From NCBI RefSeq assembly GCF_947501405.1, contig NZ_CANMVK010000001.1:744001-808000 (forward strand): a DNA stretch of 64,000 nucleotides, in the 5' to 3' direction. The translations under genes were made by a program, and so were the position numbers. The stretch's first letter is position 1. Each line of letters opens with the position of its first letter. Positions 8,622 through 17,163 of the stretch are shown one piece after another. Below the pieces are notes generated by a model. It saw only the letters and a program-made list of their open reading frames with translations, ran no database searches and was not told the origin of the DNA. The stretch is from an uncultured Hoeflea sp. GTDB taxonomy: Bacteria; Pseudomonadota; Alphaproteobacteria; Rhizobiales; Rhizobiaceae.

Positions 8622-9914
8622 ATGAAGACCACCAAAACACTGCGGATCGCTGCGGCAGCGGCACTGATGACGACGACACTCCTGACTCACTCCGCTTATG
8701 CAGAGGACGACACCATCAAGATCGGCGTGCTGCACTCGCTGTCGGGGACGATGGCGATTTCCGAAACCACACTCAAAGACACGATGCTGATGCTGATCGA
8801 GCAGCAAAACGCCAAAGGCGGGGTCCTGGGCAAAAAGCTGGAGGCGGTTGTCGTTGATCCGGCATCGGACTGGCCGCTGTTTGCCGAGAAGGCGCGTGAG
8901 CTGATGACCGTGCAGAATGTCGATGTGATGTTCGGCTGCTGGACCTCGGTGAGCCGCAAATCGGTGCTGCCGGTTATCGAGGAACTCAACGGGCTGCTGT
9001 TTTATCCGGTGCAGTATGAAGGGGAGGAATCCTCCAAGAACGTGTTCTATACGGGCGCTGCGCCGAACCAGCAGGCGATTCCCGCCACCGACTACTTCCT
9101 AGAGGAGCTGGGTGTCGAGAAGTTCGCGTTGCTGGGCACCGACTATGTCTATCCGCGCACCACCAACAAGATCCTCGAGCAATATCTCAAGGACAAGGGC
9201 ATTGCGGCGGAGGACATCTTCGTCAACTACACCCCGTTCGGCCATTCCGACTGGTCCAAGATCGTCGCCGATGTGGTGGCGCTCGGCGCTGACGGCAAGA
9301 AGGTCGGGGTGATTTCGACCATCAATGGCGACGCCAATATCGGCTTTTACAAGGAGCTGGCGGCGGCCGGCATTTCCGCTGACGATATTCCGGTGGTGGC
9401 CTTCTCGGTCGGTGAAGAAGAGCTGTCGGGCCTCGACACCACCAATCTGGTGGGCCACCTGGCGGCATGGAACTACTTCCAGTCCGCTGAATCGCCGGCC
9501 AATGCCGAGTTCATCGAACAGTGGAAGGCCTTTGCCGGTGAGGAACGGGTCACCAACGATCCGATGGAAGCCCATTACGTCGGCTTCAACATGTGGGTGA
9601 ACGCGGTCGAAGCCGCCGGCACCACCGATGTCGATGCGGTGCGCACAGCCATGTATGGTCAGAAATTCCCCAACCTGACCGGTAGCGAAGCCGAGATGCT
9701 GCCCAATCACCACCTGACCAAACCGGTGCTGATCGGCGAAATCCAGTCGGATGGCCAGTTCGATATCGTCAGCCAGACCGAGCCGGTGCCGGGCGATGCC
9801 TGGACCGATTTCCTGCCCGAATCGAAGGTTCTGGAAGCCGATTGGAAAGAGCTTGGCTGCGGCATGTACAACACCGAGACCAAGACCTGTGTGCAGTTGG
9901 GCTCCAACTACTGA
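8622..9914 (+). CDS. urtA: Urea ABC transporter substrate-binding protein UrtA
   Basis: This periplasmic receptor for urea belongs to the branched-chain amino acid type (HAAT) importer UrtABCDE. The mature sequence, DDTIKIGVLHSLSGTMAISETTLKD and FGCWTSVSRKSVLPVIEELNGLLFYPVQYEGEE, is characteristic of UrtA. The true start is ATG 8622, with CGGAGG seven bases upstream and a signal peptide ending near AYA. This gives 430 aa rather than the 500-aa track ORF. It is the first gene of urtABCDE behind a sigma-54 promoter, and a strong hairpin separates it from urtB. No urease genes are in the window. Identification is very secure. Confidence 0.96.
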   Translation: MKTTKTLRIAAAAALMTTTLLTHSAYAEDDTIKIGVLHSLSGTMAISETTLKDTMLMLIEQQNAKGGVLGKKLEAVVVDPASDWPLFAEKARELMTVQNVDVMFGCWTSVSRKSVLPVIEELNGLLFYPVQYEGEESSKNVFYTGAAPNQQAIPATDYFLEELGVEKFALLGTDYVYPRTTNKILEQYLKDKGIAAEDIFVNYTPFGHSDWSKIVADVVALGADGKKVGVISTINGDANIGFYKELAAAGISADDIPVVAFSVGEEELSGLDTTNLVGHLAAWNYFQSAESPANAEFIEQWKAFAGEERVTNDPMEAHYVGFNMWVNAVEAAGTTDVDAVRTAMYGQKFPNLTGSEAEMLPNHHLTKPVLIGEIQSDGQFDIVSQTEPVPGDAWTDFLPESKVLEADWKELGCGMYNTETKTCVQLGSNY

Positions 9915-9938
9915 TCGATCCCACTTTTCAAACCTTGG

Positions 9939-9960
9939 GGAGGGGGCTTCGGCCCCCTCC
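9939..9960 (+). terminator. Intercistronic UUCG hairpin between urtA and urtB
   Basis: GGAGGGGGC-TTCG-(G)CCCCCTCC forms a perfect nine-pair stem closed by a cUUCGg tetraloop, 24 bp after the urtA stop. No T-tract follows, so it is more likely a partial terminator or 3'-end stabiliser. Such a structure would keep urtA transcript above the membrane and ATPase genes. Confidence 0.7.
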
Positions 9961-9987
9961 AGCCCTCACATAGAATTCTGGTTCTCC

Positions 9988-11937
9988 ATGCTCCGCACAG
10001 TCTATCTGATCCTCGCCCTGTCGCTGCTGCTGGTGCCCGCCCGGGCGCAGGACAGCGATTTGAACGCCCTCATCGAAACCCACCGATCCGACATTGAAAA
10101 ACCCTCACGGCGGACGATTGGGCCAGTGCTCGACGAGCTGGTTGCCAGCGGGCTTCCCGGTGTGGCGGTGTTTTTGGAGCATTGGCGCGAGAAGAAGCTT
10201 TGGCAGCGTAAGAGCGACGGGCGGTTCTTCTTCATTGAGGAGCGGGATGACGGCTCCATTGGTCTCGTTGATGTCGACAGCGGTGCGGAGATGGGGGCGG
10301 CTGCCAAGGACGGGATTACCAATCTCAAACCCAACAGCGGTGTGCGCTCGATGATCGCCTCGGCGCTGGTCCAGTTTCAGCTTTCCGATCCGGACCCCCA
10401 GCGTCGCGCGCAGGCGCTGACCGCGCTTGAACGTGACCCCGACGCCTCGCATCTGGGCGTCTTGCGGGCGGCAATCGACAATGAAACCGATCCGGGCCTC
10501 AGGGCTCGCAAGGAACGTTTGCAGCGCTCGCTGACCATCCAGTTCGGCAGCGATCCGGCGACCCGGGTTGCCGCGATCGAAAGCTTCGCAGGCGACGCCG
10601 GAGTGGATGCGCGCGCCGCGATCAATCCGCTGCTTGCAACCCGCGTTGAGGTGTTCGACGTGATCCCGGACGATCTCAATATTGCACGGGTGCTGGAACC
10701 CGGCGACGACATTGCGGCCGAAGCGGCCTATCAGTTGCTGGTCGAGGCCGGCAAGGCGCGGCCCATTGTGGCCCTTGATGCACGCAAGCAGGCGCTGATC
10801 GCCAATCTCGATGATGGCGCGGTCGGCGGGGTTCCGGTCGCTGAACTCGACACTCAAGCGGCGCGCGACCGCGCCTATCAGGCGCTCGCCGGGGCCGGCG
10901 CGGTTCCGCCGCTGGTCACTGAGGCAGAGCAGCGCGCAGCCCTTGAGGGGCATGTGTTCGCGGAGGTCTATCTCGAGCCGGATGCCACCCTGACCGCAGC
11001 GGCGCGGGCGACCCTGTCGGACATCTCTTCGACGGTCGGATTTTACAGGTTCATCGATCTGGTGCTCGACGGGCTGTCGCTTGCCTCGATCTATTTTCTG
11101 GCGGCGATCGGGCTAGCCATCACCTTTGGCGTGATGGGGGTTATCAACATGGCCCATGGCGAGTTCATCATGATCGGCGCCTATACCGGCTATGTGGTCC
11201 AGCAGGTCATTCCCGATTACACCACCTCTATTCTGGTGGCCCTGCCGCTGGCCTTCGCGGTGGCGTTCATGGCCGGGGTGGCGCTTGAACGGCTGGTGAT
11301 CCGCCATCTGGCCCACCGGCCGCTCGAAACTCTGCTCGCCACTTTCGGCATTTCCATCGCCCTGCAGCAGATCGCCAAGAACATCTTCGGCACCCAGGCG
11401 CGGCCGCTGACAGCGCCGTCCTGGCTCGACGGCGCCTGGGTGATCAATGATGTGGTGTCGATCAGCCATATCCGCATCGCCATCTTCGTGCTGGCTTTGA
11501 TCTTTCTGGGGCTGCTTCTGTTCATCCTCAACCGCACCCGGCTCGGGCTCGAAGTGCGGGCGGTGACGCAGAACCCGCGCATGGCGTCATCGATGGGCAT
11601 CAATCCGGACCGGATCAACATGCTCACCTTCGGTCTTGGCTCCGGGATCGCCGGGATCGCCGGTGTGGCCATCGGGCTGTTTGCCAAGGTCACCTCGGAG
11701 CTCGGCTCGGGCTACATCGTGCAAAGCTTCATGACCGTGGTGGTCGGCGGTGTCGGCAACATCTGGGGAACGCTTGCGGGTGCGGGGATGATCGGATCGT
11801 TGCAAAAGCTGATCGAGTTCTTCAACCCGTCCAACACGCTTGCGGCGCAGACCTACATGATCATCTTCATCATCATTTTCATCCAGTTCAGACCCAAGGG
11901 CATTATCGCGCTCAAGGGCCGTGCGGCGGGGGACTGA
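9988..11937 (+). CDS. urtB: Urea ABC transporter permease UrtB
   Basis: This is the first membrane subunit of the urea importer. ATG 9988 opens with a signal peptide (MLRTVYLILALSLLLVPARAQ). About 330 residues of repeat-like helical periplasmic sequence follow. The LivH-type permease then runs from about residue 355 (FIDLVLDGLSLASIYFLAAIGLAITFGVMG) to the end (GIIALKGRAAGD), with the loop GLEVRAVTQNPRMASSMGI. At 649 aa it is longer than many UrtB proteins because of this N-terminal extension, which is common in proteobacterial UrtB. The track start at 9751 lies inside urtA and is wrong. It is spaced three bases from urtC. Confidence 0.95.
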   Translation: MLRTVYLILALSLLLVPARAQDSDLNALIETHRSDIEKPSRRTIGPVLDELVASGLPGVAVFLEHWREKKLWQRKSDGRFFFIEERDDGSIGLVDVDSGAEMGAAAKDGITNLKPNSGVRSMIASALVQFQLSDPDPQRRAQALTALERDPDASHLGVLRAAIDNETDPGLRARKERLQRSLTIQFGSDPATRVAAIESFAGDAGVDARAAINPLLATRVEVFDVIPDDLNIARVLEPGDDIAAEAAYQLLVEAGKARPIVALDARKQALIANLDDGAVGGVPVAELDTQAARDRAYQALAGAGAVPPLVTEAEQRAALEGHVFAEVYLEPDATLTAAARATLSDISSTVGFYRFIDLVLDGLSLASIYFLAAIGLAITFGVMGVINMAHGEFIMIGAYTGYVVQQVIPDYTTSILVALPLAFAVAFMAGVALERLVIRHLAHRPLETLLATFGISIALQQIAKNIFGTQARPLTAPSWLDGAWVINDVVSISHIRIAIFVLALIFLGLLLFILNRTRLGLEVRAVTQNPRMASSMGINPDRINMLTFGLGSGIAGIAGVAIGLFAKVTSELGSGYIVQSFMTVVVGGVGNIWGTLAGAGMIGSLQKLIEFFNPSNTLAAQTYMIIFIIIFIQFRPKGIIALKGRAAGD

Positions 11938-11940
11938 GCG

Positions 11941-13110
11941 ATGCGGAAGCCGTTGCTGCTGCGCGAACCTTCGGTGATGATTTTCATCTCCCTGCTCGCC
12001 GCCTTCACCTTGATCGTCACCGTGCTGTCGGAAGGCTTTGGCCTCGGTCTGGTCTCGACCAGCATGATCAAGATCCTGGGCAAGACGCTGTGTCTGTGCC
12101 TGATCGCCATCGCCATGGATCTGGTCTGGGGATATTGCGGAATCCTGTCGCTCGGGCATTTCGCCTTTTTCGGGCTCGGCGGTTACATGATCGGCATGTG
12201 GCTGATGTATGAGCGGACCAAGGACATTGTGCTTGGTTCGCTTGCGGGCGGCGCGTTGCCGGCAACGCCTCAGGAAATCGAGGATGCCATAGGCACCCAG
12301 ATCTTCGGTGTGGTCGGCGGTTCGGAGATTCCCGCAATCTGGTATTTCGCCGACAGCCTGGCTGCGCAGCTGGCTCTGGTGGTGCTGGTGCCCGGGCTTC
12401 TGGCGCTGGTGTTCGGCTGGCTGGCGTTCCGCAGTCGCGTCACCGGCGTCTATCTGTCGATCCTTACCCAGGCAATGACGCTGGCGCTGTCGCTCTATCT
12501 GTTCCAGAACGATTCCGGTCTGAGGGGCAACAACGGGCTTTCGGGGCTTCAGAACCTGCCGGGGCTTACGGATGTGCCGCAATCGATCGTCTCGGTCTGG
12601 TTCTTCCTGGCCTCGGCGCTGGCGCTGGGCGCGGGCTATCTGATTGCCGCCTATGTGGTGTCAGGCAAATTCGGCAATGTGATCCGCGCCATCCGCGATG
12701 ACGAGGCCCGGATCCGTTTCATGGGCTATCCGGTGGAGGCCTACAAGCTGGTGGTGTTTACGCTGACTGCGGTGATCGCGGCGATTGCCGGCGCGCTCTA
12801 TTACCCGCAGGCGGGCATCGTCAACCCGGCCGAGATCGCCCCGATTGCCTCAATCTATCTGGCCGTTTGGGTGGCGATTGGCGGCCGCGGACGGCTTTAT
12901 GGCGCGGTAATTGGCGCAGCGCTGGTCTCCCTGCTGTCGTCCTGGTTTACCGGCGGGCAGGCGCCGAGCATTCCGCTCGGGATTTACACAATCGACTGGG
13001 TCGACTGGTGGCAGGTGCTCCTGGGCCTTGGCTTCGTGCTGGTGACGCTTTACGCGCCCAATGGCATCGGCGGTCTGGTCGACCGCCTGGTCAGGAAGGA
13101 CGCCTCATGA
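11941..13110 (+). CDS. urtC: Urea ABC transporter permease UrtC
   Basis: This 389-aa second membrane subunit (LivM type) begins MRKPLLLREPSVMIFISLLAAFTLI. It has the family stretches DLVWGYCGILSLGHFAFFGLGGY, VTGVYLSILTQAMTLAL and AIRDDEARIRFMGYP. An insert after the first conserved block (DIVLGSLAGGALPATPQEIEDAIG) is typical of UrtC as opposed to LivM. It overlaps urtD by ATGA, indicating coupled translation. Confidence 0.95.
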   Translation: MRKPLLLREPSVMIFISLLAAFTLIVTVLSEGFGLGLVSTSMIKILGKTLCLCLIAIAMDLVWGYCGILSLGHFAFFGLGGYMIGMWLMYERTKDIVLGSLAGGALPATPQEIEDAIGTQIFGVVGGSEIPAIWYFADSLAAQLALVVLVPGLLALVFGWLAFRSRVTGVYLSILTQAMTLALSLYLFQNDSGLRGNNGLSGLQNLPGLTDVPQSIVSVWFFLASALALGAGYLIAAYVVSGKFGNVIRAIRDDEARIRFMGYPVEAYKLVVFTLTAVIAAIAGALYYPQAGIVNPAEIAPIASIYLAVWVAIGGRGRLYGAVIGAALVSLLSSWFTGGQAPSIPLGIYTIDWVDWWQVLLGLGFVLVTLYAPNGIGGLVDRLVRKDAS

Positions 13111-13847
13111 GCGCTCTTCTGGAAGTGAATTCTGTGTCGGTCGCCTTTGACGGGTTCAAGGCGATCAACGATCTTTCCTTCGAGATCGGCGGGCAGGAAC
13201 TGCGCGCCGTCATCGGCCCCAACGGGGCGGGGAAGACCACCTTCATGGACATCGTCACTGGCAAGACCCGGCCCGATGATGGCAGGATCCTGTTCGGCGA
13301 ACCGATGATGGATCTGTTGCGCCTCTCGGAGAGCCAGATCGCGCGCGCGGGCATTGGCCGGAAATTCCAGCGGCCGACGGTGTTCGAGACCCAAAGCGTG
13401 CGCGACAATCTGATGATGGCGCTGGCAGGTGACCGGTCGCCACTGGCGGTGCTTCGCTACCGGCCCTCCGGCGGGGACGGCGAGCGGATTGCCGCCCTTG
13501 CTGAGGAAATCGGGTTGTCGGATCAACTTGGCCGGGTGGCGGGCGAGCTCTCGCACGGTCAGAAACAGTGGCTTGAGATCGGCATGCTGTTGGCGCAGGA
13601 CCCCAAGCTGCTGCTGGTCGACGAACCGGCTGCCGGGATGACGCTGGGCGAACGCGAGCACACCACGGATTTGCTTCGTGCGGCGGCACAGACGCGGGCG
13701 GTGATCGTCGTCGAGCATGACATGGAATTCGTCCGGCGGCTCGATTGCAAGGTCACGGTGTTGCATGAGGGGTCGGTGCTGGCGGAGGGCACGCTCGACC
13801 ATGTGACCGCCAATTCCGATGTCATTGATGTCTATCTGGGGCGCTGA
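13107..13847 (+). CDS. urtD: Urea ABC transporter ATP-binding protein UrtD
   Basis: This 246-aa ATPase starts at ATG 13107 inside the urtC stop; the track start at 12867 is an artefact. Walker A is GPNGAGKT, the signature is LSHGQKQWLEIGMLL, and Walker B is LLLVDEPAAGMT, with H-loop VVEHDM. The LSHGQKQWLEI form is characteristic of UrtD/LivG-like subunits. It energises urea uptake with UrtE at the cytoplasmic face. Confidence 0.95.
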   Translation: MSALLEVNSVSVAFDGFKAINDLSFEIGGQELRAVIGPNGAGKTTFMDIVTGKTRPDDGRILFGEPMMDLLRLSESQIARAGIGRKFQRPTVFETQSVRDNLMMALAGDRSPLAVLRYRPSGGDGERIAALAEEIGLSDQLGRVAGELSHGQKQWLEIGMLLAQDPKLLLVDEPAAGMTLGEREHTTDLLRAAAQTRAVIVVEHDMEFVRRLDCKVTVLHEGSVLAEGTLDHVTANSDVIDVYLGR

Positions 13848-13850
13848 ACC

Positions 13851-14546
13851 ATGCTGCGCATTGAAAATCTCACATTGCACTACGGCCAGACCCCGATCCT
13901 CAAAGGCATTTCGCTGAGCGCCGATGTCGGTCAGGTGACGTGTGTGATGGGCACCAACGGGGTGGGCAAGACCAGCCTATTGAAGGCGATCTCCGGGGTG
14001 CATCCGCGCTCGGGGGGCGAGTATCGCCTTGATGGCGAGCCGATCTCGGGCGCGCCGGCCTATCAGCTCGCGGCCAAGGGCGTGGGCTATGTGCCGCAGG
14101 GCCGGGACATATTTCCGCTGCTCACTGTGACCGAGAACCTGGAATCCGGATTTGCCTGCCTGCCGCGCTCCGAGCACCGGATCCCCGATCACATCTATGA
14201 GCTTTTCCCGGTGTTGAAGGATATGCGCAACCGCCGCGGCGGTGATTTGTCCGGCGGCCAGCAACAGCAGCTTTCGATTGCCCGCGCGCTGATCACCCGG
14301 CCCAAACTGTTGCTGCTGGATGAGCCCACGGAAGGCATTCAGCCCAACATCATTCAGCAGATCGGCCAGGTGATCGGCTATTTGAGGGACGAGGGCAAAA
14401 TGGCGATCGTGCTGGTCGAACAGTATTTCGAATTCGCCTATGGGCTGGCCGACCGTTTCTGCGTGCTGGAGCGGGGCGAGGTGAAGATGGCGGGCGACCG
14501 GCAGAGCGTCAGCAAGGACAGCTTGCGCGCCGCGGTCTCGGTCTGA
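13851..14546 (+). CDS. urtE: Urea ABC transporter ATP-binding protein UrtE
   Basis: The 231-aa second ATPase has Walker A GTNGVGKT, Q-loop PQGRDIFPLLTVTENL, signature LSGGQQQQLSIARAL and Walker B LLLLDEPTEGIQPNIIQQI. The GRDIFPLLTV and TEGIQPNII segments mark UrtE. It is the last gene of the urt operon. In many relatives urease genes follow, but here a 295-bp non-coding stretch and then convergent sulfur genes follow. Confidence 0.95.
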   Translation: MLRIENLTLHYGQTPILKGISLSADVGQVTCVMGTNGVGKTSLLKAISGVHPRSGGEYRLDGEPISGAPAYQLAAKGVGYVPQGRDIFPLLTVTENLESGFACLPRSEHRIPDHIYELFPVLKDMRNRRGGDLSGGQQQQLSIARALITRPKLLLLDEPTEGIQPNIIQQIGQVIGYLRDEGKMAIVLVEQYFEFAYGLADRFCVLERGEVKMAGDRQSVSKDSLRAAVSV

Positions 14547-14685
14547 TCGCGCCGCTGATGCGGTGTGCGTGAAGCCTGCCCTGCTGTTGGGCGATTGCCG
14601 CCCGGTTTGGCAGTGGATGCCGCAATCCTGTGCAGCAGGCGATGCCCGCATCGTGGAAACCACCGGCGTCACGGCGTTTTCCAAC

Positions 14686-14701
14686 TGGCACGCAATGTGC
14701 A
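14686..14701 (+). promoter_or_regulatory. Second sigma-54-like promoter downstream of urtE
   Basis: TGGCACGCAATGTGCA has GG at 14687-14688 and GC at 14699-14700, with the required ten-base gap. It differs from TGGCACG-N4-TTGCA at one position. The 14 bases up to and including TGGCA (TTTTCCAACTGGCA) are identical to those of the urtA promoter, which suggests a duplicated promoter segment. It points at a mini-ORF and an inverted repeat, not at a recognised gene. Confidence 0.5.
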
Positions 14702-14732
14702 TTGGAAAGTTCGGATCCAGAGGGGATCTCAA

Positions 14733-14804
14733 ATGACGCCCGCAAAGGGCGCGAGACATGCCGTCAGGCGGGTATCCTCCCAAGACGTCCCGCCGCGCAC
14801 CTAA
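14733..14804 (+). CDS. Possible 23-residue mini-ORF after urtE
   Basis: ATG 14733 is preceded by GAGGGG at about seven bases and encodes MTPAKGARHAVRRVSSQDVP plus three residues before TAA. It starts about 20 bases after the predicted start point of the sigma-54-like promoter. Its 3' half overlaps the nested inverted repeat, so it could be a leader peptide, a small basic protein, or chance. The peptide is not recognised. Confidence 0.25.
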   Translation: MTPAKGARHAVRRVSSQDVPPRT

Positions 14805-14838
14805 TCCCGCATTGACGGGACGCGGCCCGCCTGACGGC
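14760..14838. repeat. Nested inverted repeat between convergent urtE and YeeE genes
   Basis: GCCGTCAGGCGGG (14760-14772) is perfectly repeated inverted as CCCGCCTGACGGC (14826-14838). Inside it, CGTCCCG (14786-14792) pairs with CGGGACG (14816-14822). The RNA would form a long two-stage stem. It ends four bases before the stop of the convergent transporter gene, so a two-way terminator or the 3' structure of a small RNA are both possible. There is no T-tract on the plus side. Confidence 0.6.
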
Positions 14839-14841
14839 AGC

Positions 14842-15984
14842 TTACTCTCCTGGCCGCAGCGCTGCTTCGCCTTGCCGGGTGTGGCCTCCTGCACTGATCG
14901 CATCGCTGATGGCGCGTGCCTGGGCCCTGCGTTCAGGCAATTTGCGGTCGACCACCCAATCGGTGGCCGCGGCGGCGATCCAGATCGAAAACAGCGTGAC
15001 CCAGGCCGTCAGCGCGAAGATGCTGGCGCCGGTGACGCCTGCGCCCACCGCGCAGCCGCCGGCCAGCATGCCGCCAAAGCCCATCAGTGCTGCGCCGGCC
15101 AGATAGCGGCGCATGGCGTCGCCGCCCTCGAAGCCCTGAAGTTCCAGTTCCCCGGTCAGCCAGGCGGCGAAGAAGGCGCCAATGAAGACCCCCGGCACCA
15201 GGCCAACATCGAAATCGATCATCGAACCGGGCGCTGACAGGAACAGCATCAGCGTGTCGGCCGAGGGGCCGGTGAAGCTTAGCGATTCGAGCTGTACCGG
15301 CTCGAATGCCACACCGGCCATGGCGTTGGTGAACCACCAGGCGAGCGGAATGCAGGCGCCGACGCCAAGCGCGGTGAGCGTCTTCCACACGCCGATCCGG
15401 CGCCACAGGGCCAGGCCGAGGCTCGCGACAAGGGCGAGCCCCACCAGCGGGCCGGCGATCGCGGTGTCGATCCCCGAGAGCGTCAGCAAATCATTGGAGC
15501 CGATGGTGATGGTGGTCAGCGGACTGGCCAGCGCCTCGCGCACCGGAGAGAGAAATCCGTGCAGGCTCGCCTGGGCGACGACTGCGAACACCAGCCCGGA
15601 GAGCAAGGCGCGGAGATTGCCGGTGGCGGACAGCACCAGGAGCCGCGACGAGCAGCCGCGCGCCAGAACCATCCCGATGCCGAACAGCAGCCCGCCGATG
15701 GCGGCGCCAGAGAGGCTTTGCGGGGAGGCGAGCTGGCGCGCTTCACGGGCCATGAACAGGCCTTCACCAGTAAGCAGCATGGTGCCGGCTACGGCCGTGG
15801 AAAAGACAATCAGCCAGATTGCCACCTTGGAGCCGATCTGACCGCGGGAGAATTCGATCGCCGCGGCGCGCAGACAAAACCGGCTCTGCTGCGCAAATGC
15901 GCCAAACAGCGCGCCGATCACCGCGCCGCCCAGAAGCAGGGCCCAGTTGTCGCCGAACCGGTCGGCCAGGAGTTCGAGGTCCAT
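14842..15984 (-). CDS. YeeE/YedE (TsuA/SoxT-like) sulfur-compound transporter
   Basis: This 380-aa integral membrane protein belongs to the YeeE/YedE family, whose characterised member TsuA imports thiosulfate. Cys-containing family motifs are visible: QQSRFCLRAA, LARGCSSRLLVLSATGNLRAL and GGCAVGAGVTG. About ten hydrophobic segments follow the duplicated half-repeat pattern. The start is taken as ATG 15984 (MDLELLADRF), with AAGGGGG upstream, not 16065. It is transcribed divergently from the exported metallo-beta-lactamase gene and lies near soxTRS, so uptake of thiosulfate or another sulfur compound is likely. It is a paralogue of the soxT product. Confidence 0.88.
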   Translation of the reverse strand: MDLELLADRFGDNWALLLGGAVIGALFGAFAQQSRFCLRAAAIEFSRGQIGSKVAIWLIVFSTAVAGTMLLTGEGLFMAREARQLASPQSLSGAAIGGLLFGIGMVLARGCSSRLLVLSATGNLRALLSGLVFAVVAQASLHGFLSPVREALASPLTTITIGSNDLLTLSGIDTAIAGPLVGLALVASLGLALWRRIGVWKTLTALGVGACIPLAWWFTNAMAGVAFEPVQLESLSFTGPSADTLMLFLSAPGSMIDFDVGLVPGVFIGAFFAAWLTGELELQGFEGGDAMRRYLAGAALMGFGGMLAGGCAVGAGVTGASIFALTAWVTLFSIWIAAAATDWVVDRKLPERRAQARAISDAISAGGHTRQGEAALRPGE

Positions 15985-16221
15985 GGTTCCCCCTTGGTCT
16001 GCCAGTTTGCCGGACTGGATCCACTGCGCGCTGGGGCAACGGTGAACGAGATAGGCCAATGGCAAGGCTGGCGGCCGGTCCCCTCCCGCTCCCAGGATTT
16101 GGACACCTTGGGGCCTGGCCGCATTCAGTGTTGCGGATAATCCCGGATTTTTCGGTTGCCGACATTGACCTCAGTCAAGACAAAAGCAAATATTCAAATT
16201 AATCTATGTGGGAGGAAAGAC

Positions 16222-17163
16222 ATGGCTTTGCATCACCCGACGCGCCGCGGCGTTCTCAAGACCGGTCTTGCCGGAGCCGCTGCGGCGACGCTTCCGGCGG
16301 GGTTCGCGACGCTCGGGCCAGCCGCCGCACTGGCGTTCGAGATCGGTGATGGCGCTTTGATGACCGTCAGCGACGGCAATCTGGTGCTGCCGCTCGACTT
16401 TTCCTACCCTGACGCGCCGCGGGACGATCTGGTTGCGCTGCTTGCCGACAACGGCCTGCCCACGGATGGGTTCGAACCGCCGCTCAATGTGCCGCTTCTG
16501 AGGTCGGGTGAACGGGTGATCCTGTTCGATGTCGGATCGGGGCCGAATTTCATGCCCTCGGCAGGCAGGCTCGGGGACAATCTGGCGGCGGCCGGAATCG
16601 ATCCGGCTGAGGTGACCGACGTGGTGTTCACCCATGCACATCCGGACCATCTTTGGGGTCTGATCGATGATTTCGACGAGCTGGTGTTCGCCAATGCTGC
16701 CTACCATATGGGCCGGGCGGAATGGGACTACTGGCGCGATCCCGGCACGGTCGACGCCATGCCGGAGGCGCGCAAGAGTTTCGCCGTGGGCGCGCAGAAC
16801 CGGCTCGGTTATCTCGAAGACATGATCACGCTTTTCGAGCCGGGGGCGGAAGTTTTGCCCGGCGTGGAAGCGGTCGACACCTCCGGCCACACGCCCGGGC
16901 ACATGTCGTTTGTGCTGCATGGCGGCGGTGATCCGGTGCTGATCGCAGGCGATGCGCTGTTGCATCACCTGATTTCATTTGAGCATCCGAAATGGCCCAG
17001 CGGCTCGGATCAGAACCCCGAGCAGGGCATCGCTACACGGCTTCAACTGCTTGACCGGCTGGTCGCCGACAAGGTCCGCGTCACCGCCTATCATCTGCCC
17101 GAACCCGGCAAGGGACGGGTGGAACGGGATGGCGACGCATTCAGGTATGTGGCCTCAACCTGA
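16222..17163 (+). CDS. Tat-exported MBL-fold metallohydrolase (SoxH-like)
   Basis: This 313-aa protein starts at ATG 16222 behind GGGAGGAAAGAC. The N-terminus carries a twin-arginine signal (TRRGVLKTG plus a hydrophobic stretch), so export in folded, metal-loaded form is expected. The metallo-beta-lactamase motif THAHPDHLWG (H-x-H-x-D-H) is followed by SGHTPGHMSF and AGDALLHH as further metal ligands. Exported MBL proteins called SoxH occur in some sox clusters with uncertain function. Here it sits between two YeeE transporters, so a role in periplasmic processing of sulfur compounds is plausible but not shown. Its stop overlaps the convergent soxT stop region by 9 bp. Confidence 0.82.
   Translation: MALHHPTRRGVLKTGLAGAAAATLPAGFATLGPAAALAFEIGDGALMTVSDGNLVLPLDFSYPDAPRDDLVALLADNGLPTDGFEPPLNVPLLRSGERVILFDVGSGPNFMPSAGRLGDNLAAAGIDPAEVTDVVFTHAHPDHLWGLIDDFDELVFANAAYHMGRAEWDYWRDPGTVDAMPEARKSFAVGAQNRLGYLEDMITLFEPGAEVLPGVEAVDTSGHTPGHMSFVLHGGGDPVLIAGDALLHHLISFEHPKWPSGSDQNPEQGIATRLQLLDRLVADKVRVTAYHLPEPGKGRVERDGDAFRYVAST

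Noticed and set aside
13977-14903. 308-aa minus-strand ORF across urtE and the following gap
   Set aside because: Mostly antisense to urtE with no motif; the part beyond is non-coding structure.
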